A stretch of DNA of 64,000 nucleotides from NCBI GenBank assembly GCA_023653785.1, contig JAMKCH010088200.1, positions 1 to 64,000 on the forward strand. The letters run 5' to 3'. The notes beneath the pieces were generated by a model. The model saw only the letters and a program-made list of their open reading frames with translations, did not search any database and was not told the origin of the DNA. Positions 34,941 to 47,005 of the stretch are shown here, one piece after another. A program made the translations under genes and the position numbers. Position 1 is the first letter of the stretch; every line of letters begins with the position of its first letter. The DNA comes from Ophioderma brevispina (taxonomy: Eukaryota > Echinodermata > Ophiuroidea > Amphilepidida > Ophiodermatidae).

Positions 34941-35640
34941 AGTAAATGTAAATGTATGAATTTGGTAGGTGTAGTCCTTTGTAGTTTTGTATGTATGGGT
35001 GGGTTGGGTGGAGGTTCAAGTAGTAAGGCCAGCCTGTGAAGAATGGTAGGCAAATTTCTCCTCCACCCCATCAATTACTTAAACAAGATGGGACCAACAA
35101 CAAACCAGTTTGGGCGAAACTGTGTACAAATACCATAGGCGATTTTTGAGGATAGCGCCACCCTTTCTATGAGTTGCAGATTTCATACAGTATGAACGTA
35201 GTTAACCAGAGGGATGTATCTCGGGAGTATGATGTAAATTTATACAGGCGCCATGTACGACTGCCAGAGTGATGAGTTACTGATTTCACACAGTATGTCT
35301 CCACTCTCTGTCTCTCTTTGATTGTATTGCTATTGTCCGATCTATTGAAGGGATCCCTACCACACGTGAAAACAATTTGCATAATCCAACACCCTCCATT
35401 TTGCCCTAATTTTGGTCAGGACAAATCTTTCTATTCTCCTTTGGATCAGCAATGTGGATTTCCCAATTGATGTACTTGTAAACGGGAGAACTTATGTCCG
35501 ACCACAGTACAGTATAAGACCCAAGCAATATTTATTTGACAACAAAATTTGCAACTAGCATTCATAAAAATTAACCTCTAAGATTCTTTTTGGGCCATTT
35601 TTTAAAATTTTAAAATGCTGATATCTATAATGCCTTTTTT
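34941..35640. other. Nothing recognised
   Basis: Mixed composition, no repeat partner, no familiar protein. Confidence 0.4.
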
Positions 35641-35642
35641 CA

Positions 35643-35700
35643 TTTAGTAGAGCATCTGCCCAGTGATCAGAAGGTCCCAGGTTCAAATCCTGCATGGTCA
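35643..35700 (+). repeat. tRNA-like fragment, probable SINE head or tRNA pseudogene
   Basis: The order tttagtagagcatctgcc, agtgatcagaagg, ccaggttcaaatcctg resembles D arm, anticodon arm and a good B box (GGTTCAAATCC). The anticodon stem is short and the acceptor ends do not pair, so it is not a functional tRNA. Confidence 0.4.
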
Positions 35701-36480
35701 TTGATTTTTTTTCACTCTCATTTCTGTTATGTGTAGATAGAAGTTTAAAATCATATATCAGAATTGATGTTATTTTTGATACCCTAGTTTGTGTAGTGTA
35801 CAGCAACTGCAGTGCTCACAATTTATGTAAACTTTGTGCATTATGCATTTTGTGTTTGTGCCCAGACTGCTAGAACTAGACCTTTTCATGACATGTTATA
35901 TCGAAGTACAGGAGTGTGGTTTATGGGGCATGAATTCATTATCAAAGGCAATGAATGATTCAATGTAAATAATTATGAACTTCACTAATGCACGTCTTCC
36001 ATGACGCTGTTTTAGCGAGTCAGTTTGGCGCACACTTGATGAGGTGATTTGTGATAACAGTGATGAATGGAATGATAAACACCAAATTTATATTAATATC
36101 ACATCCAGAGAGAGAGAGAAAGTTCAGAGATCCTAGCTCAAAATTGTCACGATATATGGACTATTTTGACAAATGACAGTTTCAATTGATTTGGTCTTAT
36201 TTGCATATACTCTTCAGAGCTCATTTGTTATTAAGATATCTGTGAAAACATTCTTCCAAATTGGTTTGCATGGGTGCTGCAAAATTTCATGTGGTGAAGC
36301 AAATGGCGGATTTTATGTGCATTAGTGTTCATAAGGAGTAAGCAGATAATGTTATTACAATGAACAAACCTTCAAACATCCATTGCGTTTTGACTGCACA
36401 GTTGGAATTTGAAGCTATGAACTTCGGCTTTTAAAACTTCTTTTAGTGAATGAAGTGTTGATGTGAAAGCATAGCAAAAT
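35701..36480. other. Nothing recognised
   Basis: AT-rich, with a short GA repeat near 36108-36120. No gene seen. Confidence 0.4.
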
Positions 36481-36605
36481 CGAGGGGGGGCAAGACTCAA
36501 GTTTTCCCGATTTTTTCCAGCACCAATTTTTCTGGCTCGCTGCGCTCGCCGGGTGGACCCATATTTTTTTCCAGTCGGTTTGAAAATCTGAAAGGGGGGG
36601 TTATG
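36481..36605. repeat. Short G-run-bounded repeat with GCTGCGCTCGC core
   Basis: Begins aatcgaggggggg, contains ctggctcgctgcgctcgcc, and ends aaaggggggg. The form resembles low-copy element relics flanked by G runs elsewhere in the window (34605, 37195). Class unknown. Confidence 0.35.
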
Positions 36606-37164
36606 ACTAGGTTGGCCTGAGCATCTGTACCTACGTTCACCTTCAACCTTTCCTTCCATCTTCCATCGCCTCTTTCCTCGTTCTTTTGCCTTTCTTCCTT
36701 TTCCCGGTAGATCGAGCGGATTTTTCCGATAAGAGTGCTCTCCGCCTGTTACGCTACTGATGTTTAGATTAGTATTTCCACATTGCATCATAACTCATTC
36801 CAAGGACATGGACCAGATAAATCTTCAAATTGAACTCAGATCCCTTGTGGGGTCTGTTAGGTACCATTTGCCGCAAAATAGGTCATTTTTGCATCATTTT
36901 GACAAATCCCCGGAGAACTAAGTTTGTCCTTGATGTCCCCTAGGCATGTCAAAATTGTAATTTTTCCGGAAAGCCTATCCTTCCTGCTTATACAGATCAT
37001 TTCAACATAAAGAATATGGAAGTTAACATGACATTCAGGGATCATGCATTGGTGATCAGACATCTTATGTTTTTGCCCTACAGCTTTAAACTGTATAAAT
37101 ATTGTTACTTTATTGTGGGCATTTCCCGATTTTGGTTCAAAGTTGTTAGGTCACCATGATGAAT
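36606..37164. other. Nothing recognised
   Basis: No gene or repeat partner identified between the two G/C-run elements. Confidence 0.4.
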
Positions 37165-37437
37165 CTTATGGTCAGTCCCGTACGCAGGGGGTGCGGTCGC
37201 ACCCCCCCCAAATTCCACAAAAGGGTCAAAAGGTCCGCTTTTTGCTAAATTTTGTGGAAAAGGTCCAAACAGGAGAAAAAAAAGACAATAAATCCCTTTT
37301 TGTGATGAAATATTTCAAAATTTTACTTTTTTTGGGGGGCATTTTGGGGGTTAGGGCCACTTTTACCAAAAAGAGGCCCACTTTTTCGAAAAAAGTTCCA
37401 CTTTTTTTCGAAGTCCCCCCCGCCCCCCCCCCCAAAA
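37165..37437. mobile_element. C-run-bounded repeat element
   Basis: Starts near cagtcccgtacgcaggggg and ends in a long C run at 37417-37433. The interior holds ttccacaaaagggtc and a partly inverse, aaaaagttccacttt. Likely a decayed DNA element. The open frames here reflect low-complexity sequence. Confidence 0.35.
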
Positions 37438-37782
37438 TACTTTCTCCTTCTTCTTTCTTCTTTTCTTATCTTTCTTCTCTCTTTCCTTTCTCGCCTGTTC
37501 TCTGCGTTCTACCCTGCTTATGTGATTGAGATGCAGTCCTAATTGATGAACTTGCCATAGAGCATAATGGTATACTGATGGTTCCTCAATTTGACATGAA
37601 TAGATACAGAGAAAGGCGTAATTCAATGAGTGCATACCCATATGAACAATTTGTTAACCCCCTATATATATCTTCTTGAAGGGTAAGGAGGAAAAAGAGG
37701 TCTCACAGAAAGCAAAGCGGGTTTCTTCCTTCTGTCTACAGAAATTCTACACCTCTGGGGGGGGGGGGTGGGGGGGGGGGGG

Positions 37783-37990
37783 GTCGTTAGCACAATGGGT
37801 CTTCCCTCGCTTTGTACCACTGGGTCCAGGTTCGACCCTCAGGCGGGCCTGCGATTTCATGTTGCGTTTGGTTTCCAGTCCATACTCCGGCCTCGCATGT
37901 TTTCTCTCGCGGGTACTCCGGTTTCCTCACTGCTTCTAAAACTTGGCTTTCCTCTTCCCTAACATGTATAAAGCGAATTGAAATAATGTA
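37783..37990 (+). mobile_element. tRNA-derived SINE candidate
   Basis: An A-box-like gttagcacaatggg is followed ~36 bp on by a B box, ccaggttcgaccctc, the RNA polymerase III promoter layout. Downstream lies a non-tRNA body with cgcgggtactccggtttcc, a type of segment often seen in SINE bodies, then an AT-rich tail near 37980-38030. A G run at 37757-37781 precedes it. The overlapping open frames on both strands are shadows. Confidence 0.55.
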
Positions 37991-38699
37991 TCTTTGTGAC
38001 ATAATAATGACACCCTTGTGTTTATGTGTCATTAAATACTATACTAGTACCTCCTCCTCCTCTACCACCGCCTCATGATGCACCATGGCTTCACTTGTGC
38101 TTACCAAAACCAAAACACTAAAAGTGAGACTGTCTGGAACTTTATTAATTATGCCACAACCTTACAACACCAGATTTTAATGTTTTCAACGTGTAAGCAT
38201 GCATCTTGCCCTACTGTTATTTCCTTTCCCCCTTGCAAAAAAAAAAAAAAAAAGTGAGTGAACTCAATTTCTTTTATCTATCGTTTCACATTAAATGTTT
38301 TGCAATGATATCTTTTCAATAACAGAACATTACACATTCTGGTCATTTTTGCCCAGAACATTGGGTATAAAAATCATCATAGCGCGTTGATAAATAATAG
38401 AAGCAAGTTTGCAGCCTAATAGTTATCCTTTTCATGGCGACTAATAGTCTGTGGTTGCAAGTGTTGCCCATATTAATCATACCAATGAGAGGTTGTCATA
38501 TAGCCAGGCTTTTGACGGTGGCAGTCTTAATTATAGCCACAACAATTTGCAGTGTAAAAAATCCGTGAAGTTACAAGATGGTTGTTACGTCTTAGCTTAG
38601 CAGTCAACTGTGCTCAATATCAAACTGACAATTCATAATCATGTTTTAATAGCAAAGTGGCTACAATAACCAACGTTTGATCCCATTTCGCATCTCTCC
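37991..38699. other. Nothing recognised
   Basis: An A run lies at 38238-38253. No gene or repeat partner identified. Confidence 0.4.
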
Positions 38700-39044
38700 A
38701 GCAGTTTCACAAGACCCCCGTTGAAGCATAATTCAGTTCTTAAGGTCATCTTTTCAGAAAATTTTTTGCCTCAGATGCTGAATTTTAGCCAATTTTCAGG
38801 TCCCAAGCTTGCAAAATTTCAGATTTCAGTTCCAAGCCCCTACTTCAGAGACAAATATTCCCAAGCCCCCAGGTTCGTAAATCGGGGCCGCACATCACTA
38901 CCCACCTTAAAAGTTGAGTGCCCCCCCCGCTTTTTTTCAACCACTTTCTTTTCATAAGTTTTGCAAGAAGCTTCAATTTTGGAAAAAATGCTGACAATTG
39001 AATCAGAGGAATATAGATGATTGATGTTTTACTTTGGCAGCAAC

Positions 39045-39335
39045 AGCGGTTTGACCCCATGCAACTTGGCTCTTTTTAGAAACAATTTAAGCACTTGGGC
39101 GACACAATTTTGACACTTATGCAACTGATAAGTAGGGACAAGCAACGCTTTATCTTTTCAAAAATCAGGAAACTCCAATTGCAGGTATCTTTTTTTTTTG
39201 CCATATGGCCTACAAGGCCATTGTTGTGTTTAGTGCCTCCATAGAAAGACTTGGTAAAACTAGATGTTAAAAGAAAATCAATATTTGCCACAGTGGAATT
39301 TCATATATTTTACAATAGGATGTACTTTAGTGGAC
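39045..39335. repeat. Dispersed repeat shared with 18751-19040
   Basis: Same ordered segments as 18751-19040: ttgaccccatgcaa, gacacaattttgacac, caaaaatcagg, ccatatggcctacaa, agaaagac, caatatttgcc and ggaatttcat. Its right half is the first unit of the tandem duplication at 39236-39803. Confidence 0.6.
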
Positions 39336-39803
39336 TAAATAAATCCAACCAGTTGCAAACTGCAGTTTGCAATGATAATTTTTTTTTTATATAATTCTGG
39401 TTTTGTAGATAATATACCTACTTGATAAGATATAGTAACCAGTATAACATGTTGGTTGAATAACATGCAGAATTGGGCTGGCCCCCCCCCCACCCCACCC
39501 CCCCACAAAGGTTGCATTATTTGTCCCTCCATAGAAGACTTGGAAAACTGATTTTAAAGAAAAATCATATTTGCCACAGTGGAATGTTCATAATGATTTA
39601 CAATAGGATGGTACTTAGTGGACTAAGAAATCCAAAAACCAGTTGTCAAAAAACTGGCAGTGTTGGGCAGGATAATTTTTTGTTTTATTCTGGTTTTGTC
39701 ATTATAATGACCTACTTGAGTAGAGTATTAGTTAGAGATATAGAAACCATAATCACATGTTGTTTATAACATGCAGATGGCTGCCCCCCCCCCCCCCCCC
39801 CCC
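39236..39803 (+). repeat. ~290 bp tandem duplication with C-run ends
   Basis: Unit 1 (39236-39527) and unit 2 (39528-39803) share cctccatagaa, gacttgg, atttgccacagtggaat, acaataggatg, gtggacta, attctggttttgt, and aacatgcag followed by a C run (39481-39507 and 39783-39803). The two units differ mainly by small indels. Confidence 0.75.
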
Positions 39804-40211
39804 GAATGGTCAAATTAAGGAAAATGGGTTTTAATCAATAACTTGCGGTAAATTAAGCGGTTTTTAAAAACAACCCTATATGAGTTAATTTTGTGCTGTT
39901 TCAATCACCCCATGATGTTTTTTTGCCCCTACTATGATTTACCCGGTGCTGCCCCTGGCAGTAGAGTAAACTCTACTCTTCCGCACCCCGCTTTTTACCA
40001 TCCTGGGTACCTCTACGTAAACTGCCATACCTCCGCATACTCCGCAGTGGGCGTAAGGCCAGGGGGGGTGGGGGGCCGCGTTCCCCCCCCCCCGACCGTG
40101 ATGTTGTCGTACATAACGGTCCGTCGGTACATTGTCTAAAAATCTAGAGCCTTGTTGTTTGGAGCGCTAAGTTGCATGAGATGAAATACCAGAGAGCTTG
40201 TCATAAAATGC
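39804..40211. other. Short GC-rich patch, no gene
   Basis: A locally GC-rich stretch with G and C runs at 40060-40094. An 82-codon open frame across it is low-complexity and unrecognised. Confidence 0.4.
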
Positions 40212-40440
40212 TTAAAGGTCCATGGCCCGATTGCTAATAGCCTCGTCCCCAGAAAGCCGCCAGAGTTTTACCGGAAGTGGTAGACAGTTTGGTATCAAGA
40301 AAGCTACTATTTTTTTCCATTTACCCCTGTGAAATCTTAAGCCAAAGGATTTTTTGGTTCGGAAGTTATGACGAAAATGTGCACAAGTTTTGGTCGACAA
40401 TATTAATTTATTTGACACAGGACCCTATGGGGCTTAAAAC
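40212..40440. mobile_element. TTAA MITE, family 3, right end missing
   Basis: Starts TTAAAGGTCCATGGCCCGAT and follows the family through ccggaagtgg, catttacccctgtgaaatc and ggaccctatggggctta, then loses similarity near 40440. A truncated member. Confidence 0.65.
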
Positions 40441-41269
40441 AATACTTTTATTCTCATTCTTTATTTTCTTCTCTCCTTTATTCAAAATAAGAAGCTATAT
40501 TAGTAACATATTACTAAAATTATGATAGATTTTATCCAACGAACTACCCCAGCTTTTTAAATCGATCAGTCCATTGTTACTTTGTGTCTTCAATTGGCCC
40601 GAGCAGTGCGTATGCATAGCGTGTTGATACCGTGTGATACCGTTTCATATCACACGGCTAAGAACCAATGAAATTGCATAAACAATCTCAAGTGTTTAAG
40701 AATTATATTATATAACCTGTAACATAAATGGAGGACTGCCTCACATTTTATAGATAAAAAAGTATGTATAATGTTAATGAGGTTTTGTTATTTCCAGATT
40801 TAAGAAAATTTCTATCGCAATTAATAAACAAGCAATTTCAAGAAACATCAAATCACTAACTCATAAAAAATATCTCAATGGTCCTTTAATCTTCATGTTA
40901 TTGCCATATTTTAAATGACTTTCATATTTTTATTCCATAACAAGAGATATTACTTGAATGTGAAGCTTGAGGGTATTTTGTATCCACTGGGCTGAAATGA
41001 TTGCAAACCTCTTCGGATTCTTATTGACATCACAAACACTAGTTCTGCAAGTCAGTAAAATCACTTCCACTTTCTGAAGTTCATGATTTTGACTGTCAGA
41101 AAAAGGAGAAATCATGTTAATGCAAATGGGTAACTCCCTCTTTTCTTACCCAAGTGTTTTATTAAAGCTATAGTAAAATATTTTGTTTAGAGTAGCACCC
41201 TCAATTTCCTTGAATTTGAAATTTGAGCATGTTGGTATTCAGTGATGTACCATGGCAATCGAGCCAGGG
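40441..41269. other. AT-rich DNA, nothing recognised
   Basis: Contains a short duplicated segment ataccgtgtgataccgt near 40627. No gene seen. Confidence 0.4.
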
Positions 41270-41420
41270 CACCGGCGGCGTATCCAGACATGGCTTTTTG
41301 AGGGGACCCCAGCGGGGCAGGACCTCTAATACTATAGCTGAAAATAGGCTGATTCTGCATGTTTTGGTAGGAACTCCTGGGAGTGCGCACCCCTAAAGCA
41401 CCCCAAAGATACGCCACTGC
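41270..41420. mobile_element. Inverted-repeat element, GGCGTATC ends (longer form)
   Basis: Left ggcgtatccagacatgg and right aaagatacgccactg are inverse copies in the gcgtatc core. At 151 bp it is longer than the relatives at 779-868 and 9640-9725. Confidence 0.55.
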
Positions 41421-41634
41421 AGGCGGAAGCAAAATTACCAAGTATTCCCAATGACCTGCTCCTGCAAGTATTACACATGACCAAATGTGCAAAAATTTAC
41501 ATTAATTTGCCCCAAATTCAGGCCAAACTTGATTGCAATCCTAATAAAATCAGGACAAAAATGCATGTTTCTCCATTTTGTCCTGACAAAAATGCATGTT
41601 TCTAATAAGTCATTTAGATTTAAATAGTCGAAGA

Positions 41635-41700
41635 CTTAAAGCAATAACAGCACATTTTTTTAAGAGCACCCCCAATTTTTCAGATATTTTGAGATTAATT
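41635..41700. repeat. Solitary arm of the 19690-20240 element
   Basis: Reads agacttaaagcaata, acagcacatttttttaag and gcacccccaatttttcag, closely matching the left arm at 19685-19745. No right arm is found nearby. Confidence 0.65.
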
Positions 41701-42179
41701 GTTTTTTGCATTTCTGCAACTACAATTTTTCCGGAATAATTCAGTTGTCTAAAATAACACAATTACACAAGTGCAAAATTAACTAGGCAAACCCATAATT
41801 TCCTGATCATTTAATCAGAAATCTCTTCTAATATTATTTGTTACAAACTTTATAGGCCTATTTTATTAATGTATAATTTGAGAACTAAACATTTCTGCAT
41901 TAGTTCCATATGTACCCCCCTTTAAAGTTCTACATGTAACATATTCGTTTGCCTTAGGGTATTAGTTTTTGTGTCGTCTGCAAAAATTGCAGAAGGCATA
42001 TAGGGATTGAACTCTGGTCTTCATGTCTCTCTATCTGTGGTCCAAACGTTAAGCTTTAAATCTATTCATGCCCGTATGGCTATGATAAGCATATTTAACT
42101 TTGGTGGAAAGGAGGGGGTGGGGTTGGGTGACATTTTTGTGACCTCATTTTACCGTTGGTAACCCATGGACATTTTGCA

Positions 42180-43318
42180 GTCAAATTCCAACCCTTAATA
42201 GATGCATGGTGACCGTGTGAGTTCCGTAAGGGCTATGAAGATGTAACATGGTGAAATGGGAGTTCCGGCAGGGTGTGGTGACATTTTGGGTGACCTCATG
42301 GGACCTTTGGTCATCACAAACCGCGACGGCAGATGACACCCGCAGTCAGCGATGTATTTTCTTATGTTAGGGGCCACAAATAAACAAGATTATTTCCTGA
42401 TAGAATTTTGCAAGGGAGTACATATGGACCTCTCATCAAAGTTTCCCGTAAAGGGATGACAGTCTTTTTTTGATGTAAGAGGAGCTAAAAACATGATTTT
42501 GAAATCCCCATCGGTAACTTGAAGCAATTATCAAAATTGGGGGCAAGCAGGTGACCTAAGCAACCAGGAACAAATTGTTAAGTTTCAGTTCACATTTGGG
42601 AAATCACCCATCCCCAAGCACTCGTAGCCAGTTTTTGTGGGGTGAATGATTTGCAAATCGCGGTAAAAGACTTGAAATTCATCAAAATATTGTAAAATAA
42701 CTATTTAAAAATCTAAACCATTGGAGTTAATGTGGCATAGCTCAATATCAACTGACACACAACTATAGTTTTCTGGACCTGATGTCAGCACTTCAACAGG
42801 ACAATTCCAGGCCCCATACCGCTCAGCTTACAAACTGTTTCTAGATGAGCAGAATATTGAAACTGTTACCATGGTGCTCTGCTCCAGACAGTAATACCAA
42901 TTGAGCAACTTGTGGGATGAGCTGAGCAACGTGTTCTGCAAGGCAGATTCCCCCCTGTGGCAAAGTTCCATATGTACCACTCTTCGAAGTTCTACCAAAT
43001 TCTGTAACAAATTCTTTTTTATTTTGGCATTAATGGTTATTGGTAGTGTAGGGCATATTTTGTTAGGGGGGGGGGTAGCTGCCCTCCTTGACCCCTCTTG
43101 CCCTCCCCCCCAAAAAAAAAAACATCGTGAGTCCCTGGAACGCGAGTGTGTCTGCCGTCGCGGTTTGTGAATGGGGCCAAAGGTACACATGAGGTCACAA
43201 GGTCACATTGAGGTCACCAACTGTCACCCACCCGCCCCCTCCTTTCCACCCAAGTTACATCGTTGCTACGGAACTCATTACGGCTTCGACAATATATTTA
43301 AGGGTTAATATTTTGACC
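42180..43318 (+). pseudogene. Dead Tc1/mariner-like element, copy A
   Basis: A long inverted pair encloses the relic: the left arm (42180-42370) has gagttccgtaag, gatgtaacatggtgaaatgg and acaaaccgcgacggcag; the right arm (43105-43318) has the inverse, ending aagggttaatattttgacc. Inside, plus-strand codons at 42794-42823 read QQDNSRPHTA and at 42912-42929 WDELSN, matching conserved C-terminal segments of Tc1/mariner DDE transposases. Stops and frameshifts separate them. The arms contain AGGTCA-type words (gaggtcac, ggtcacattgaggtcac). Only the C-terminal part is recognisable; the element is non-functional. Confidence 0.7.
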
Positions 43319-44289
43319 ACAGACACACACACAGATTGATTTTGATCGACACAAAATGAGCGAATTCTGCACATGCACTAATTTTTACAGTGGAAAAACA
43401 TAAGCCCATACTTATACAACAAATTTGAATATATTACTTTCCCCCTGGGAATATATGTGCCCCCCCCCCCTTCCCCCTGAAAAAGGCTGGTTATGACCAC
43501 TGAGGTAATCCTAGTTGCTAAATGCTCACGTTTTTCAGGTGAAAACAACTGTGAGAGTGAGAAGGGAGGATGCTTCCATTGACAACAAGAAAACAACTAG
43601 CCTAAGTGACATCACACACAAAAAAAAATCACCCTACTTGTTAGTTCACGATTAAATAAAATTGTCATGTTAAATATATTTCTGGGATTGTAATTTGGGC
43701 CTAAAATGACTCGTTTTGCCCATCTTTCATTTTTGGCCCATTTCTATTACTACAATAACTCAATTTAAATCAACTGTGATTTGGTACTCGAATGAATTCC
43801 GGTATGGGCCGGTCAGAGAGCTTTAAAAAAATAGCCTTTAGTGTGTTTGGTATAGCAAATGCGACCTTAATGGCTTTTTCACAATTTTTTTACGGGCAAA
43901 AAAATGAATTTCAAATTTGACCAGTGAAGTCATATCCGAAGGTAGGATTAAAAAAAAAACAGGCTTTTGCTGTCTCGCTTTGTGATTTTTCTTTCTGAGT
44001 TAAGCCCCTTTTTTTTTTTAATTTGGTTTTGTACCTTAAAGATTCATGTTTTTTATATTGATTACACTTCAAAAAACAAGTCATATGTTGATTTTACCCT
44101 CAGAGCACCCTCGTTCATATGACAATACCATACAATAAGTTGTTACAGTGCAAGTGACAAACTTAAGCATTTGTACGTAGTACATTTAGACGGCCGGCAA
44201 TTACATCAAAAGTGTCAAAAAAAGTTTGACGGGCGTAATTTGTTTACAACATCCAACCATGTGGATGTGCATCCTCATGGGACATACAA

Positions 44290-45330
44290 TAGAGTATGGG
44301 GTGTTGGCCATCTAATTGTTTAATTTTAGGTAAAAAATGGCCACAAAAGGTAAAAATGGTCCAAAAAATAGATATAAATGAGTCCGGAAAAGGCATTTCC
44401 TTTCTTCAAAAAATCTATACTGGAAATATCCAATTTACCTCAAAGTAGTCATATTTAAGTGGAATATAATGGAAGTTCATTCCAAATTATACAGTTTTGG
44501 GGGTAAAAGATGGCCAAAAAAGGTCAAATGTCCCAAAATAGGGAAGGTTAAAACAGTCGAACTGCTTCTTTCTTCAAATAATCGATCAGAACATGACCAT
44601 TTACCTTCAAAGGAGTCATAGTTAAGTGAATATCTGGAAGCCATTCCAATTTATAAATGTTGGGCGTCAAAAATGGTAAAAAAAGGTCAAAAAAAAGCCA
44701 AAAGAGTGAAATCAATTCATTTTCCTTCTTTTCTCGAGCTGTTTCATCAGAACACGTGCGTGTACTTCCCAAGGGAAAACACAATGAGCGGATTGGGTGC
44801 AAGCCATTTCAATTTGCAATTCTGGGGTCAAATTGGGCCAAAACAATCAAAAATTGTCCCAAAAATCCATAAAATGAGTCAAAATGCCTTCCTTCCACCT
44901 AATCATAATGGGAATATGTAAAGTTTATTCTCCAAAGAACTAATTTAACCGAATAGAGTAGTAGCAATTTTCAATTGACACGTTGTAACGTCAAAATGGC
45001 CAAACAGGTTAAAATTTGTCCAAATTAGGTTGATTTTCAACTGGCCAAATAAGGTTAAAATATTGTCCAAACATAATAAATAGTAATTACACTCTTTATC
45101 AAAATAGCTTAAAGGAACATAATTATTTACTTCCCATGGACAGTGATAAGTAAATAAAGTGCTAGCCTTGTCAATGAACACATGTTGGGGGTAAAAATGT
45201 TTCAAATGGGTAAAAAAAAAAGGCAAAATATGGTAAAACATCATAATTGCTCTTTTCTAAAATATCAATGAATATGGCTGCGTGCTAGGTATTCCAATTA
45301 CCCATTTGGAGTCACATTGGGCTGAGGTTC
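44290..45330 (+). repeat. ~163 bp tandem array, copy A
   Basis: About six diverged units. The landmark cattccaa/catttcaa recurs near 44478, 44642, 44807 and 44967, then aatgaacacatgttgggggt near 45174. Each unit carries gggtcaaaaatggcc, aaaaaggtcaaa, tgtcccaaaa, cttctttcttc, atcagaacatg and ttaccttcaaagga-like segments. The array also exists in copy B (48000-49100) and, inverted, at 50830-52118. Confidence 0.75.
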
Positions 45331-45868
45331 AAAATGAACTCAAGATTGGGAGGGGGAATCTCAAGATTTATGGTCAATCTGGTCAGAAAATTATCAACTT
45401 AATAATTAACGATGCTTGATAACTTAAGAATGCAGCATAATTTGTCCTTTAGGTTTATTGTTATCCATTAATTTACATCCCCGTAAATCTCGGGTATTGG
45501 CTATTCCAAATTCTCAGATTTGATGGAATTTACCACAAATGGGTTTAGCTCTATTGCCCTATTTGTCAAAATCAGGCCATAGTTCACATCACCCAGAGTC
45601 ATTAAAGTTGAAAAATGAGTGGCTATTAGAGAATGCAACTTTTCTTGGGATAGCCGGTTGACAAAAAATCAAAGAAATCAAAGAAATCACTCTGGTCTTA
45701 TGTCTATCTATCGTGGTAAACTGTTAAGATTTAATATATTGCATGCCGTATGGCTATGATTGAAAGGCGATGATGTAAGCTGGTGGAAAGGAGGGGGTGG
45801 TGGTCTGGTGGGGTGGCGGGACATTGTTGGGGACCGCCATGTGACCTTGGTAACCATCGGGACTTGGC

Positions 45869-47005
45869 AGTCAAAATGTAACCCTTTCATATATGCCAGC
45901 CGTTTGTGAGTTCCGTAAAGGGTATGAGGATGTACTTGGTGAAATGAGGGCAGGTTGTGGCGGTGACATTTTGGTGTGACCTCATGTGACTTTGGTCCAA
46001 TCACAAAAACCGCGAAGGGCAGATGACACCCGCACGATCAGCGATGTATGTTATTTAGTGTTAGGCCACAAATAAAAAGATTCATCTGTAGATTTAAAGG
46101 TGTACATATGACTCTCTCCAAAGTTTCCAACTTCAAGGGATTGACAGTCTGTTTTAATGTGAGAGCTAAAACACGTGATTTTAAAAGCCCATAGAGGACT
46201 TGTGAGCAATTCATCAAAATTGGGGTCACAGCAGGGTGAAAATAAGCAAGCCAGAGGAACAAAATGTTAATTCAGGTTCACATTTGGGAAAATCACCCAT
46301 CCCCAAAGCAATCGTAGCCAGTGTGTGGGTGAATGATTTCAATATGCTTGAAAAGATTAAATTCCATCAAAATATTTAAAATACTATTTAAAAAAATCTA
46401 AAACCATTGGAGTTAATGTGCTGCCTCATATAAAATGAACACAAAACTTATAATTTTCTGGACCTGATGTCAATAGTTCAACAGGACAATGCAAGGCCCC
46501 ATACAGCTCAGTTACAAAAATGTTTCCTGATGAGGCAGAATATTGAACGTTACCTGGTGCTCTTGTCCCCAGACCTTAATCCATTGAGCAATGTGCGGGA
46601 GATGCGCTGAGCAACGTGTTTCTGCAAGGCAGATTCCCCTGTGGGCAAAGAGTTCCATATGTAACCCCTTTCGAGTTCGGTACAAAATTATGTACAAATT
46701 CTTTTTATTTTGGCATAAGTATATTTGTTAGTGTTCAAGGCCATGATTTTTTCTGGGGGGGGGTAGCAGTGGAGCCCCCGCCTTGACCCCTCTTGCCATG
46801 CCCCCCAAAAAAAAAAACATCGTAGGTCCTGACCGCGAGTGTGTCTGCCGTCGCGGTTGTGAATGTGGCGCCAAAGGTCCATGAGGTCACCACGGTCACA
46901 GGAGGTCCACCAAACATTCACCCCACCAGCCCCCTCCTTTCCACCAAGTTACATTGTTGCTTACGGACTATACGGAAGTGCAATATATTAAGGGTTAACA
47001 TTGAC
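45869..47005 (+). pseudogene. Dead Tc1/mariner-like element, copy B
   Basis: Counterpart of 42180-43318. It keeps clearer family motifs: QQDNARPHTA at 46479-46508 and SPDLNP at 46566-46583, the latter preceding the catalytic acidic region in Tc1/mariner transposases. Frameshifts separate the motifs. The arms again carry ccgcgaagggcag (left) and tgccgtcgcggttgtg (right). Confidence 0.7.

Larger units (their letters stand above)
42011..45690 (+). repeat. 3.7 kb tandem unit, copy A
   Basis: Aligned end to end with 45689-49456: gtatggctatgat, ggtggaaaggagggggtgg, catccccaaagc, the transposase relic, aaaatgactcgttttgccc, gacggccgg and caaagaaatcac at the close. It contains a dead Tc1/mariner-like element (42180-43318) and a ~163 bp tandem array (44290-45330). 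43320-44290 has no recognisable content. Confidence 0.9.

Noticed and set aside
34615..35019. 134-codon minus frame and its opposite-strand partner
   Set aside because: Their proline- and glycine-rich sequence comes directly from G/C homopolymer runs in a repeat.
35643..35700. Functional tRNA gene
   Set aside because: The B box is good but the acceptor stem does not pair and the anticodon stem is short; listed as a tRNA-like fragment instead.
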